DNA of 64,000 bases from positions 62,001 to 126,000 of the forward strand of contig JAGGQZ010000009.1 of NCBI GenBank assembly GCA_018613055.1. Reading direction: 5' to 3'. The notes beneath the pieces were generated by a model. It had not been told where the DNA came from, ran no database searches, and saw only the letters and a program-made list of their open reading frames with translations. The stretch is from Chryseobacterium sp. ISL-80. GTDB lineage: Bacteria; Bacillota; Bacilli; Bacillales; Cytobacillaceae. The position numbers and the translations under genes are program-made. This document shows, piece after piece, positions 9,426-18,060 of the stretch. Within the stretch, counting starts at the first letter, position 1, and every line of letters starts with the position of its first letter.

Positions 9426-9530
9426 TTAACCCATCCTCTCCCGAATATTCATCTTTGTATTCATATTCCTTGTGAAAAATGAATATGCATTCCTTTGATG
9501 GGAATGACTGAACCACTAAAATGAACTCTT

Positions 9531-10673
9531 ATGAAGGATGATGCCTTCTTGCTGAACTCTTTATCAGATGTAAAAAAAGAATTAAAGAAAAAGGTGAAAA
9601 AGAAAACTTCCGGACTTCCCGATTTATCAGAAAAAGATAAAAGATGGATTCAAGTTATAAGAGAACAGACAAGAAAACTTAATCAAAACAATGTAACACG
9701 GACGCAAGCGTATTTTGATTTTTACCTTCAGCACCCTGAAATACAATGGGCATTTCTCGGTCATATGGTATCGCGAAACGTTGGATGGAACATGACGGAT
9801 TTAAAAGGGGATTTGTTGACAAAGCTTTTGCCTGAAAGAGATCAGAAAGATTATTTTTCGTTTTTGGAACGCGGCAGCTGGCTGATTTTTCAAGATGTGT
9901 ATCCTCAATTTTTGATCTATGACCTGAGTGTGAAGGGCAGAAAGGATATGTTCCATCTTTTACGGTATTTTCATGTTTCCACCTTTATGGAAACGATGTG
10001 GCGTTATTTTTGGAACAGTAGTGATCAAACTGCTCTGGCGATTGCGATGGTGATCAATGAACAAAGCTATTTGGAAAAAAGTTTGATTCAAAATCAGCAT
10101 TATAAAAAAATCGTAACAGGTACGGTCAGTTTTAAGATGTATGAATTTTTAAGTCTCAATAACATTATTTTCCCCTACTGTTCAGGAGATAAAAGGGAGA
10201 AAGCTTTAATTACAGGCGCTATTTCACGGTATTTCACTTCACTCCACGAAAGGATACTAATCGGCAAAAAACTGTATTCCCTTCTTTTTGAACGTAAAGA
10301 AATCCTGGTTAAAGTCTTAAAATGGGCCCATGATCATCCTCACACCGGCTCAAGAAAAGATTATTGGCCTCATTTGTTTAATGATATAAATGAATCATTT
10401 CCCCGATCCCTTTATAAGCTGCGGGTCAAGAATTGCGAGTTGAGAAAAGGTGCCGAGCGGCTATACAGCCCGCCTTTGAAATACGCCTGGGCAGATAGCC
10501 CACATGAAGAGTCAGAGAGCGGAGATTGGTTTGAGGATTGGCGTGTCCTGGAATATTTTCATAAGGAAGTCAATTCGGATGGAGAGATTTTAACTAATTA
10601 CTGCAAAACCATTGGAAAAATTGAACTTGCGGTTATGGCAAAGGAAGGACTTCTATTGCGAGAAGAAGAATAA
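9531..10673 (+). CDS. DUF2515 family protein (YppC-like)
   Basis: 380 residues. The block 'NNVTRTQAYFDFYLQHPEI' followed by 'WAFLGHMVSRNVGWNMTDLKG' is the signature I recall for DUF2515/YppC. The protein is soluble, rich in aromatic residues and largely helical; function unknown. The N-terminal 40 residues are very Lys-rich. No convincing ribosome binding site precedes the ATG at 9531, so the true start could differ slightly. Divergent from sqhC. Confidence 0.75.
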   Translation: MKDDAFLLNSLSDVKKELKKKVKKKTSGLPDLSEKDKRWIQVIREQTRKLNQNNVTRTQAYFDFYLQHPEIQWAFLGHMVSRNVGWNMTDLKGDLLTKLLPERDQKDYFSFLERGSWLIFQDVYPQFLIYDLSVKGRKDMFHLLRYFHVSTFMETMWRYFWNSSDQTALAIAMVINEQSYLEKSLIQNQHYKKIVTGTVSFKMYEFLSLNNIIFPYCSGDKREKALITGAISRYFTSLHERILIGKKLYSLLFERKEILVKVLKWAHDHPHTGSRKDYWPHLFNDINESFPRSLYKLRVKNCELRKGAERLYSPPLKYAWADSPHEESESGDWFEDWRVLEYFHKEVNSDGEILTNYCKTIGKIELAVMAKEGLLLREEE

Positions 10674-10832
10674 TACTTTATGAGCGGTGGCCCTGACACT
10701 ATTTAAAAAGGCAATGTATTGATACAAGGCCATTCCTTTGGCGTGCAGCCACTTTGTTTAAAAACTGATTAATTTAATATTGATAAAAGAAACTATCTGT
10801 TTATTTTTTACAGTGGAAGAGGTTAAGAGTCT

Positions 10833-10955
10833 ATGATAATTATTGGAATAGCAATAGTAATAACAATTTTTTCAATAGAAGTTCAGCTGAGGAAGTTGAA
10901 TAAAACAAACCAACAGATCGTTGAATTATTAACTGAAATTAAGGATAAGGCATGA
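10833..10955 (+). CDS. 40-residue single-pass membrane microprotein
   Basis: Short frame: a hydrophobic stretch of about 14 residues (MIIIGIAIVITIFS) followed by an amphipathic helix ending 'IVELLTEIKDKA'. The layout (membrane anchor plus short cytoplasmic coiled coil) is that of small Bacillus membrane proteins. GGAAGAGG lies about 14 bases before the ATG, slightly far. It stands alone between the DUF2515 and VOC genes. Confidence 0.5.
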   Translation: MIIIGIAIVITIFSIEVQLRKLNKTNQQIVELLTEIKDKA

Positions 10956-11078
10956 TTATTTTTAACTACTGGTTTCCAGTTGGCTAAATGAAAATAAAAC
11001 AGGGTCATTCCAGGAGGATTTTTACTTCCAACCAAGAATAGTAATTCAAATAATACTTTTAAAAGGAAGTGATGGCGT

Positions 11079-11459
11079 TTGCTTAGTAAAGTCGGTCAAA
11101 TTATGTTGTATGTCAATAATCAGGATGAGGCAGTAAAATTCTGGACAGAAAAATTGGGCTTTTCTGTTATAGCAGAAGAGAACAATAATCAGGGATTCAG
11201 ATGGATTGAAATAGCCCCAACACAAGGTGCAGAAACAAGTATAGTTTTACACAATAAGGATTTCGTTTCTAAAATGTCTCCTGGAGTAAATCTCGGCACT
11301 CCTTCTTTAATGTTTTATACAGAGAATCTTGAACAATTACACAGTGACTTATTGGATAAAAAAATTACAGTCGGAGAAATTGTAAATATGCCTTCTGGCA
11401 GAGTATTTAACTTTGCCGATCATGAAGAGAACTATTTTGCAGTAACGGAAAAAGGGTAA
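11079..11459 (+). CDS. VOC-family (glyoxalase/bleomycin-resistance fold) protein
   Basis: 126 residues in two beta-alpha-beta-beta-beta modules: 'KVGQIMLYVNNQDEAVKFW' with 'LGFSVIAE', and a second half from 'PSLMFYTENLEQLHSDL' to 'VFNFADHEENYFAV', the usual ends of each VOC module. Family members bind a metal and act on glyoxals, aromatic diols or antibiotics; the substrate cannot be told. TTG start at 11079 behind GGAAGTGATG. A terminator lies at 11534-11575. Confidence 0.8.
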   Translation: MLSKVGQIMLYVNNQDEAVKFWTEKLGFSVIAEENNNQGFRWIEIAPTQGAETSIVLHNKDFVSKMSPGVNLGTPSLMFYTENLEQLHSDLLDKKITVGEIVNMPSGRVFNFADHEENYFAVTEKG

Positions 11460-11533
11460 TTACCTACACAATGAGTTGAGAGCTACTGATAGAGCTGCCA
11501 AATCTAGGTGGCTTTTTTCTTTTTTCGTAATGT

Positions 11534-11575
11534 AATAGGTCTTGCATGTGAGTATAGGCACGACCTATTTTTTTA
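11534..11575 (+). terminator. Intrinsic terminator between VOC gene and paiB
   Basis: AATAGGTC / GACCTATT stem with a 20-nt loop and seven Ts; about 60 nt before the paiB start, so it could also act as an attenuator for paiB. Confidence 0.6.
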
Positions 11576-11631
11576 AGATTACTAATCTTAGGCTTAGTAA
11601 AAATCAAAACAAATAAAGGGGAGAACATGCG

Positions 11632-12237
11632 ATGTACATACCCAAACATTTTAAGATTGAGGATGACGAAAAGATTTATGAGTTCATTGAAAAGTATAAT
11701 TTTGCAACATTATACTCGACTCATCTGGGAGAACCTTATGCTACACACCTGCCATTGATTCTAAAGAAAGATGAAAATGCGTTATATGGCCATTTTGCTC
11801 GCCCTAATGGTCAGTGGAAGGATATTGAGAAACAATCTGTTCTTGTGGTTTTCCAGGGTCCACATTGTTATATTTCACCTTCCTGGTATGAAATAACTGA
11901 TGCCGTTCCAACCTGGAATTACGTGTCCATCCATATATATGGAAAGGTCGAGATCGTTGAAGATGAAAAAGTAATTTTTAATTCTTTGGATGAGATGGTC
12001 AATAAGTATGAAAAGCCAGATAGTCCTTACATTTTGAAAAATGTAGACTCCAAATATATTGAAGGAATGAGTAAGGGCATAGTTGCGTTTAAGATTGCCA
12101 TTACTAAAATAGAGGCAAAGGCGAAGCTGAGTCAAAACCATCCAGCGGAAAGGCAAGAGTTAATTATTGAGAATTTAAATAGATCTTCGAACCAAAGTGA
12201 TATAGAAGTAGCTTCACTTATGAAGAAGAACTGGTGA
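11632..12237 (+). CDS. paiB: PaiB-like FMN-binding regulator
   Basis: 201 residues beginning 'MYIPKHF', with 'YGHFARPNGQW', 'FQGPHCYISPSWY' and 'VPTWNY' as in PaiB proteins. The C-terminal 'KAKLSQNHPAERQ' resembles the family's 'KLSQN' block. PaiB has a split-barrel FMN-binding fold and in B. subtilis acts with the acetyltransferase PaiA to repress sporulation and protease genes. No paiA lies next to it here. Start has GGGGAG upstream. A strong terminator follows. Confidence 0.85.
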   Translation: MYIPKHFKIEDDEKIYEFIEKYNFATLYSTHLGEPYATHLPLILKKDENALYGHFARPNGQWKDIEKQSVLVVFQGPHCYISPSWYEITDAVPTWNYVSIHIYGKVEIVEDEKVIFNSLDEMVNKYEKPDSPYILKNVDSKYIEGMSKGIVAFKIAITKIEAKAKLSQNHPAERQELIIENLNRSSNQSDIEVASLMKKNW

Positions 12238-12260
12238 GATTACTTATCTGCCAACAAACT

Positions 12261-12293
12261 AAAACAGACAGGAACTCATCCTGTCTGTTTTTT
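12261..12293 (+). terminator. Intrinsic terminator after paiB
   Basis: AAAACAGACAGGA / TCCTGTCTGTTTT hairpin with T-run. The same stem recurs at 31300-31331. Confidence 0.9.
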
Positions 12294-12556
12294 ACATATT
12301 TTTTTCATAAGGGTCTCTAAGTTTGTGTTAAAACAAATAATCCAGGTAACTGGCCCTTAAGAGTTGATCAAAAGTGCAAAGAGGTCGATATCACTTAAAA
12401 AATCGTGGTAAATGTTGCGAACCAATTCGGGACACCATAAGAATTCAATTAGAAAAAAATTGTTGATAGCACTGACCTAAAACGTCCAACGAGTCGAACG
12501 ATAACATTAAAATTGTCCTCTATGTAATGAAGACATATGTTTAAATCCTAATTAAA
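12294..12556. other. Intergenic stretch, nothing recognised
   Basis: Between the paiB terminator and the MBL-fold gene I see no open frame with a ribosome binding site, no strong hairpin and no clear promoter apart from AT-rich runs. Confidence 0.4.
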
Positions 12557-12574
12557 ATGAGGCGAATGAATAGC

Positions 12575-13462
12575 ATGAAAAAGCTGATCTTTATTCTAAC
12601 TCTAATTCTTTCCTTTCTTCTAGCAGGGAGCGCTTATGCTGTTAAGAAAAGTGACTACAGTATAAAGCTTATGGAGTATGGGGGTATCCAAAACTATCCG
12701 AAATCCGGATTGGTGTATGGTGCCCATAATCAAGGTACCACGTATCTGCCGTTCTTTTATATTTTGATACAGAATAAGGATCACAATATCCTTTTTGACG
12801 TAGGGTATCGAAATGATGCTGCAAAAGGCCAAAAGGATTGGTCCAAATTATTTGGAGGGACCAATATCGAAGCTCCAGCCCAGGTTTTGAAAAAAGTAAA
12901 CTTAACTCCCAATGACATAGATATCGTTATTTTAAGCCATCTTCACTTTGACCATGCCGGGAATATTGATCAGTTTCCAAAAGCCCAGTTTTATGTACAA
13001 AAAGAGGAGCTGGATGGCTGGATGTCTTCACTGTCATTGCCTGACAAGGTACGTGAATGGGTTTGGCAGGCAACCGATCTGGACCATATAAATGATCTGT
13101 TGGACGTGGCTGCTGAAAATAGGCTGACGCTGATCGAAGAGGACAATTTTGAAGTAGCAGAAGGAGTAAAGGCTTATAAAGCAAAAGGTCATACATTCGG
13201 CACCCAAGCCATTACGGTTGAGACGAGGAATGGAACATATGTGCTTACCCAGGATGTTGCGTACACATACGAAAATGTTACTGACTATAAACCTATGGGA
13301 CTTGGACTTGATAACATAGAACAACTCATGTCCATTCATAAAGTAAATAAATTGGTCGGAGAAAATGTAGACTTTATCATACCCGGACATGACATGGCTG
13401 TATTTGATAAATACCAAACAGAGCAAGTAGGCAAGAACCGCATAGTTACGGTTGTTAAGTAA
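12575..13462 (+). CDS. Exported metallo-beta-lactamase-fold hydrolase (AHL-lactonase-like)
   Basis: 295 residues from the ATG at 12575, favoured because GAGGCG precedes it; ATGs at 12557 and 12566 are in frame. A clear Sec signal peptide (MKKLIF, hydrophobic core, AYA cleavage site near residue 22) is followed by an MBL-fold core with the zinc motif HLHFDHAG, then 'GHTFGTQA' and 'IIPGHDM' supplying further metal ligands. The family includes N-acyl-homoserine lactonases, but those are usually cytoplasmic, so the substrate is uncertain. There is no lipobox. Confidence 0.8.
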   Translation: MKKLIFILTLILSFLLAGSAYAVKKSDYSIKLMEYGGIQNYPKSGLVYGAHNQGTTYLPFFYILIQNKDHNILFDVGYRNDAAKGQKDWSKLFGGTNIEAPAQVLKKVNLTPNDIDIVILSHLHFDHAGNIDQFPKAQFYVQKEELDGWMSSLSLPDKVREWVWQATDLDHINDLLDVAAENRLTLIEEDNFEVAEGVKAYKAKGHTFGTQAITVETRNGTYVLTQDVAYTYENVTDYKPMGLGLDNIEQLMSIHKVNKLVGENVDFIIPGHDMAVFDKYQTEQVGKNRIVTVVK

Positions 13463-13790
13463 AAGGAAGACCAGGTTGCAGGATACAATTGTATTTGGCA
13501 TTTTTGGGCTGCTTTCTGTTCAGCTAAAACTTTAGAATTTTCTTCTTTCCATATTTCTTTCTGATCATTTTTAAATTTCCGAGACTCTAACTCCAAGTGG
13601 GTCAATAAACCGATAATCTTTTTTAATTAGTATATAAATAAGGACAGCATGTTTTTTAGAAATGGATTCTTGAGGACAATAGCTATGTTTCCCGCAGTAT
13701 ATATTTTTAATTGAAGTCCATACCTTTAAAATTTGTTATGAATAAAATATTGCGATTAACAAAATGGCAATTTTGAAGGGAGGTTAGTGT
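13463..13790. other. Intergenic, holds a sigma-E-like promoter
   Basis: 328 bp without a supported gene. The only signal I see is the sigma-E-like element at 13697-13726 described separately. Confidence 0.4.
13697..13726 (+). promoter_or_regulatory. Possible sigma-E (mother-cell) promoter
   Basis: ATATT (13701-13705), a 13-nt spacer, then CATACCTT (13719-13726), close to the sigma-E consensus (ATATT, 13-14 nt, CATACAnT). It lies 64 nt before the start of the putative spore-surface gene. Based on motif match only. Confidence 0.35.
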
Positions 13791-14786
13791 ATGGCACATT
13801 TTATTAGTTACGAAAAACCTCCAAGCAAAGTAGCTCCGGCGCAAGCTAGTGACTTTGAAATCATATGTGAGGACAATTGCGGAATGACAACGTTTGAAGG
13901 GCCTCCAACCTTTACCCTCGTTCCACCTCTGGATTTATGTGTTTCCACTGTTACGTTTAATAATTGGCGTACAATCACTGATGGCAATGTTGCGAATTGG
14001 CCATCGCCCCGTACTGTGATCTATTGGCTCGAAGGCAATGAGCGGGATATGACCTTTAGTCCTGAAGTGTCTTCAATCAGTTTTTATTATTCGTCTTCAG
14101 TGCAGGTAACAATAGATGCTTTTGATACTGCTGGCAACCTGATTGCAAGATTAATAAAACCGGCAAACTTCAGGGAACCAGTATATGATGAATGGGATTT
14201 AGTCACAGTGGATGTAGGTACGAATGCGATCGCCAGACTTAGAATTATCGGTGGCTCTAATCAAACCGCAATAGATAATTTGCAGGTGTGCAGGCTCATT
14301 TGTCCTGTTGCCAATCCTCAGACATGCTGTAAGCAAATGATTGAACATAAGACTCAGCTTGTTCCGCCTGCTTTGATTGGTGATGAATTTACCCCTGTTA
14401 CCTATACAAATGTGATAGAAGCAGCAGTTGAAGCTGTTTGTCCAGAGGAGGTCATGATTTGCGGAGTCCTTCGTAAAACAATTACCTATGATACGATTTT
14501 ATTCAACCCCGAAACAGGAAGGGATGGCATCTTCACAGGCTACCAGGTCCAGGATGAGGTCCCATTTCAATGCATGATTAACCGTGAAGATGCAAATGCT
14601 GGCGATACCTTTTACATTTCAGGAGCTGCTATCCTTTGCAATGTATTTGCACGCACAGATAATATCGGGACGGTTCAGGACCCCAGAGAACCTGAAAATG
14701 ATTTAGAAGTTGCCTGGTCATTTAAGGAGAAGGATATCGTGAAGGTTTGTGTGCGAAAGGGAACTGCACCTGTTCCTCCACAATAA
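13791..14786 (+). CDS. Two-domain Cys-containing protein, putative spore coat/exosporium component
   Basis: 331 residues. Domain 1 (about 25-170) is beta-rich, with 'TFTLVPPLDLCVSTVTFNNW' and 'AIDNLQVC', resembling a carbohydrate-binding-like sandwich. Domain 2 (about 175-325) starts with 'CCKQMIEHKTQLVPP' and includes 'CGVLRKTITYD', 'DEVPFQCMI' and 'VKVCVRKG', which resembles SPOCS/DUF3794-type domains of spore proteins. No signal peptide or membrane segment, as usual for mother-cell coat proteins. The ribosome binding site is GGGAGG. The family assignment rests on motif memory; the sporulation link is supported by the sigma-E-like promoter and the neighbouring yyaC. Confidence 0.55.
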   Translation: MAHFISYEKPPSKVAPAQASDFEIICEDNCGMTTFEGPPTFTLVPPLDLCVSTVTFNNWRTITDGNVANWPSPRTVIYWLEGNERDMTFSPEVSSISFYYSSSVQVTIDAFDTAGNLIARLIKPANFREPVYDEWDLVTVDVGTNAIARLRIIGGSNQTAIDNLQVCRLICPVANPQTCCKQMIEHKTQLVPPALIGDEFTPVTYTNVIEAAVEAVCPEEVMICGVLRKTITYDTILFNPETGRDGIFTGYQVQDEVPFQCMINREDANAGDTFYISGAAILCNVFARTDNIGTVQDPREPENDLEVAWSFKEKDIVKVCVRKGTAPVPPQ

Positions 14787-14869
14787 AAGGGCAGGGGTGA
14801 TTATAAAGAATACAGACTGTAAGCATTTTAGGCACACAGTCATGGCAAGTATCATTGTCGTGTGTTTAG

Positions 14870-14908
14870 GTCAGGTTATTCCAGTTAAAGGATGTACCTG
14901 ACTTTTTG
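14870..14908 (+). terminator. Intrinsic terminator after the spore-surface-like gene
   Basis: GTCAGGT / ACCTGAC stem with a 19-nt loop followed by TTTTTG. Confidence 0.6.
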
Positions 14909-15152
14909 ATTGTTTTGGAAAGCGCAGGGACGTACCTAATGCTTCTTTTACGAAAGTATAAACTAAACTAGTCTTAAGCTGAAGTGCGTGCAAAGATACA
15001 AAATATTAATATTTCCCTTTTTTGCATACATTGTTTACACTAAGGATAATTATCATACCGAGAATAGAAATACTGCAATAAAAGCGGTTATTACTTTACT
15101 ATAAAGAATATTTTACATATATATCGTTACAGGAAAGGAGGAAAAACAGATA
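14909..15152. other. Intergenic upstream of yyaC
   Basis: No open frame of note. Contains the forespore-type promoter candidate at 15024-15053. Confidence 0.4.
15024..15053 (+). promoter_or_regulatory. Possible forespore (sigma-F/G) promoter for yyaC
   Basis: GCATA (15024-15028), a 15-nt spacer, then GGATAATTAT, partly matching the sigma-F/sigma-G pattern. YyaC of B. subtilis is forespore-expressed, which agrees, but the match is imperfect. Confidence 0.3.
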
Positions 15153-15773
15153 ATGTGGCCTTTTCCAATAAACAAAAAAAGAAAAAAACTAGTGGATGCG
15201 GCTAGTTATATATCAGTAAAGGAAACGACGGAAGAAGCTGAAATTGAAAAAATGGTTTCCAAACTTGAAGATATCTTTTACAGTACTTCAAAGGAAATTG
15301 TTATATTATGCATTGGTTCTGACCGATCGACAGGAGATGCACTAGGTCCATTGGTTGGCAAACTTTTGAATGAACGGAATATTCCTTACCCTGTATATGG
15401 AACTCTTAAAGAGCCAGTCCATGCATTAAATATCAAGAAAGTCTTAAAAAAAATATATGAAACCCATCCTGATCCGTTTGTTTTCGGGATTGATGCTTGT
15501 CTGGGAGATGAGCGGCAAATTGGCTTTATATTAATTAGGGAAGGTCCATTTATTCCCGGGAATGCTGTCAATAGGGTTTTACCAAGTGTGGGGGATTACC
15601 ATTTGAAGGCAATCGTCAATACTCTGGATCCTTTATCGCCTGTCCATTCCTTAAACAGTACTCGATTATACACTGTTTTAAAGCTGGCTGAGATTATCGG
15701 TGAAATTATAGAACGCGTGGCAGTAAATGACCAAATACCAAGAGGGAATGAAAAAAAGATAATAGTAACCTAA
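15153..15773 (+). CDS. yyaC: YyaC-type spore protein (DUF1256, hydrogenase-maturation-protease fold)
   Basis: 206 residues. 'ILCIGSDRSTGDALGPLVG' and 'FGIDACLG' are the conserved blocks of DUF1256/YyaC, also close to the GPR-like and HybD-like protease fold. In B. subtilis yyaC is a sporulation gene of the forespore. AAAGGAGG lies 11 bases before the ATG. The N-terminus has a very basic stretch (KKRKKL). Transcribed alone, with a possible forespore promoter upstream. Confidence 0.85.
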   Translation: MWPFPINKKRKKLVDAASYISVKETTEEAEIEKMVSKLEDIFYSTSKEIVILCIGSDRSTGDALGPLVGKLLNERNIPYPVYGTLKEPVHALNIKKVLKKIYETHPDPFVFGIDACLGDERQIGFILIREGPFIPGNAVNRVLPSVGDYHLKAIVNTLDPLSPVHSLNSTRLYTVLKLAEIIGEIIERVAVNDQIPRGNEKKIIVT

Positions 15774-15804
15774 ATCATATTTTTGGTTAAAACAACCAGG
15801 GGAA

Positions 15805-15834
15805 TTGCTGTTCAGCAAATAGGTACGTTATAAT
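15805..15834 (+). promoter_or_regulatory. Sigma-A promoter of the first GntR gene
   Basis: TTGCTG, 18-nt spacer, TATAAT. The WTGGTATACAAT-type operator sits directly downstream, near the expected transcription start, as for an autoregulated gene. Confidence 0.6.
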
Positions 15835-15839
15835 TAGTA

Positions 15840-15853
15840 TAAAGTATACCAAG
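15840..15853. promoter_or_regulatory. GntR operator site 1 (TGGTATAC class)
   Basis: GTATAC core at 15844-15849; reads CTTGGTATACTTT on the minus strand. Lies between the -10 box and the ribosome binding site of the GntR gene at 15871. Confidence 0.65.
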
Positions 15854-15870
15854 GAGAAAGAGGGAAGTTA

Positions 15871-16545
15871 ATGGGGAAAAATTGGACGGAAGATAATTTA
15901 ATCTCTATTCGTGAGAGAGTTTATCTTCATATTAAGGATTTAATATTGGATGGTGAATTTAAAGCGGGAGACCGTCTGGTGGAACGGGAACTTGCTGAAA
16001 GGCTGAACATCAGCAGGACGCCAATTAGAGAAGCGCTTTTTCGCCTGGAATCTCAAGGGTTTGTCAAAACCGTACCCAGAAAAGGGGTTATCGTCGCTGA
16101 TATTTCTGAAAAAGAGATAATAGAAGTATTCACAATCCTTTCTTCCCTTGAGGTTCTGGCTGCAAAACTGGCAGTGCAAAAGCTGGATGATGTGACGAAA
16201 AGTAACTTCTCAGCAAGCATTAAAAAGGTGGAAGATTACCTGAAGAATCCTGATGAGGATACTTCTGACCTTCATAGGGACCTGAATCAACTCCTTTACA
16301 GCTCGGCAAAAAATGTGAAGCTTTATGAAATGTTAAGCGGACTATCCGATTATATCCGGGCTTTTGCAAAGATTGGCCATAAAAACCCTGGCAGGGCGAA
16401 ACAGTCTATGGAAGAGCATTTGAAAATCATGGAAGCTATTGTCAATAAAGAAATTGAAATGGCAGAATATTTGACAAAAATACATATTGAAAACTCAAAA
16501 AAAGCTTACATAGAAGCTATACAGCAAAACGAAAAGAAAGGTTAA
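15871..16545 (+). CDS. GntR-family regulator, FadR/FCD subfamily (paralogue 1)
   Basis: 224 residues. Winged helix at 10-75 with recognition region 'LNISRTPIREALFRLESQGF', then an all-helical FCD ligand-binding domain with the usual His positions in 'DLHRDLN', 'EEHLKIMEAI' and 'KIHIENS' that bind a metal and a carboxylate ligand. The DNA-binding half is almost identical to the regulator at 28733, while the effector half differs more. An operator overlaps its own transcription start. I infer that it represses the surrounding catabolic cluster until its acid-type inducer is present. Confidence 0.9.
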   Translation: MGKNWTEDNLISIRERVYLHIKDLILDGEFKAGDRLVERELAERLNISRTPIREALFRLESQGFVKTVPRKGVIVADISEKEIIEVFTILSSLEVLAAKLAVQKLDDVTKSNFSASIKKVEDYLKNPDEDTSDLHRDLNQLLYSSAKNVKLYEMLSGLSDYIRAFAKIGHKNPGRAKQSMEEHLKIMEAIVNKEIEMAEYLTKIHIENSKKAYIEAIQQNEKKG

Positions 16546-16577
16546 GAAAGAGCGATCTGTCTCTTTCTTATTTTTTT
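16544..16577 (+). terminator. Intrinsic terminator after GntR gene
   Basis: AAGAAAGAG / CTCTTTCTT hairpin with T-run, overlapping the stop codon. Confidence 0.85.
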
Positions 16578-16758
16578 TCAGGCTTTACCAACTCATTTAT
16601 TTTATTCTTATTGTTAATTTACTGGTTTGAACTCCAAATACTAGAACGAATGCCAGGCAACCTTTTTTAATCAGTTCGATTAACAAATAGAGTGAGTGTC
16701 CGGAAATCGTGTTAATCACCTCAAAAAACTACATAGCTACTAAAATTACCCCAAGTGT

Positions 16759-17565
16759 TTATACTCCGATCACTAAAGGTGAGGTTATATTTTTCAAGAC
16801 TTTTGCCACACTCATAGCTACAATAGGACTGGATTTAGGGTTGGTTTCATAGGGTACGTTTGAAACGGAAATCTCAGTTTCACCAAAATAGCCCTTTGCT
16901 TTAATAGTATGGGTATTTGTCTGAATGGTCGGATCAGCAAAAACTTGTACTTTTGTATTTTCAAAGCCGACTCCGGCAAGACTTAAAGCAGCTGAAACAT
17001 TTACGCTTTGTGGGAATAATTTCGAGGACTCACGTGCGTTGCCTTCATAAATGCAAACTGGCTCGGTTAAAGTTGCTAAATCAACTTTTTCCTCTGCAAT
17101 AGTGCCTGTCCAGCTTCTCGGGTGTTTCCTGGTTATAAGGGTGATTTCTTCAATTTCACCCAAAGCGCCGGCAGCGATTCGGTCCAGTCCGGCAATTGCT
17201 GCAGAAGGAATAAATATTTGCTGATTGTACTTTTGTGCTGTATCTTGAAGATTATCCAAGAAATCTGTTTCACCTAACGCCCCCACAGAAAGAACAATGA
17301 GGCTGCTGCCGCTTGCCAGTGCTTTTTCACCATACATTTGTAATGCTTGATGACCTGCTGCTTCAATGATAATATCTAAATCCCCATTAAAGAACTCTTC
17401 TACATCTGTAGTAAAACCAACAGTTTGCTGAGATGCCTTCATAGATTCTGTTTTTCTTCTTACTAATATGTTTTTTAAATTAATATTGCCAGCCTGTTTT
17501 CCCAATATTAATTCTGCAATGCTTTTTCCGAGCGTTCCGTAACCAATAATTCCAGCTTTTAGCAT
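16759..17565 (-). CDS. Aspartate-dehydrogenase-like oxidoreductase (NadX/DUF108 family)
   Basis: 268 residues from the ATG at 17565, chosen for its AGGGG eight bases upstream. The N-terminal Rossmann fold has GIIGYGTLGKSIAEL; 'IIEAAGHQAL' and 'SAAIAGLDRIAAGALG' and 'RKHPRSW' match the DUF108 L-aspartate dehydrogenase family, which deaminates aspartate to iminosuccinate with NAD(P). In catabolic clusters relatives may act on other amino acids. Convergent with the GntR gene. Operator site 2 lies about 110 nt upstream of its start, placing it in the same regulon. Confidence 0.75.
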   Translation of the reverse strand: MLKAGIIGYGTLGKSIAELILGKQAGNINLKNILVRRKTESMKASQQTVGFTTDVEEFFNGDLDIIIEAAGHQALQMYGEKALASGSSLIVLSVGALGETDFLDNLQDTAQKYNQQIFIPSAAIAGLDRIAAGALGEIEEITLITRKHPRSWTGTIAEEKVDLATLTEPVCIYEGNARESSKLFPQSVNVSAALSLAGVGFENTKVQVFADPTIQTNTHTIKAKGYFGETEISVSNVPYETNPKSSPIVAMSVAKVLKNITSPLVIGV

Positions 17566-17673
17566 AATGTACACCCCTCATTATTTTTGATTGATCAGTT
17601 TTGTTTAGGCCTAGATATATTTAAACAGCATTTGGAGGCACCCTTATTTCTTTAGCGCAAAGAAATGACAGAA

Positions 17674-17687
17674 GATGGTATACAGAA
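17674..17687. promoter_or_regulatory. GntR operator site 2
   Basis: GATGGTATACAGAA, upstream of the aspartate-dehydrogenase-like gene. Confidence 0.6.
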
Positions 17688-17784
17688 TACTATATACAAA
17701 TATTAAATAGATTTTACCGAAGGGAAGATAAAAGTGCAAGGGATTTTTAAGAAAATAGTAAAACATCTAAATTTTCAAAATTGT

Positions 17785-17814
17785 TTGCATAATGTTTAAT
17801 TTTAGTGTTATTAT
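17785..17814 (+). promoter_or_regulatory. Sigma-A promoter upstream of permease 1
   Basis: TTGCAT, 18-nt spacer, TATTAT, about 340 nt before the permease start. Confidence 0.45.
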
Positions 17815-17966
17815 AGTTTACAAGGTATTAATAGGATTATAGGGAGGTGCTTCGGAGGGTAGGTATCACTTGTCTCGTAGAGTAAATAAATGCAAGATGA
17901 ATCATTAATTTGTAGAGTAGTACATTCAAGAGTTAATTTTAGTAAGGGAACCTGGCTTTTTATCTA

Positions 17967-17980
17967 ATTGGTATACAATC
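17967..17980. promoter_or_regulatory. GntR operator site 3
   Basis: AATTGGTATACAATCC context, an exact match to the TTGGTATACAAT consensus, 190 nt before permease 1. Confidence 0.7.
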
Positions 17981-18046
17981 CACCAAATGCAATGTACTGT
18001 TTGGTAAGTTTTTCTTATTCTCCTGTCATTTCTTCTTTTATGGTAA

Positions 18047-18060
18047 TGAGGTATACATAG
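18047..18060. promoter_or_regulatory. GntR operator site 4
   Basis: TGAGGTATACATAG, a weaker copy, 104 nt before permease 1 and 80 bp from site 3. Confidence 0.5.

Noticed and set aside
17822-17880. Short leader-peptide-like frame (GTG, about 12 codons) before permease 1
   Set aside because: No regulatory codon pattern or adjacent attenuator hairpin; probably chance.
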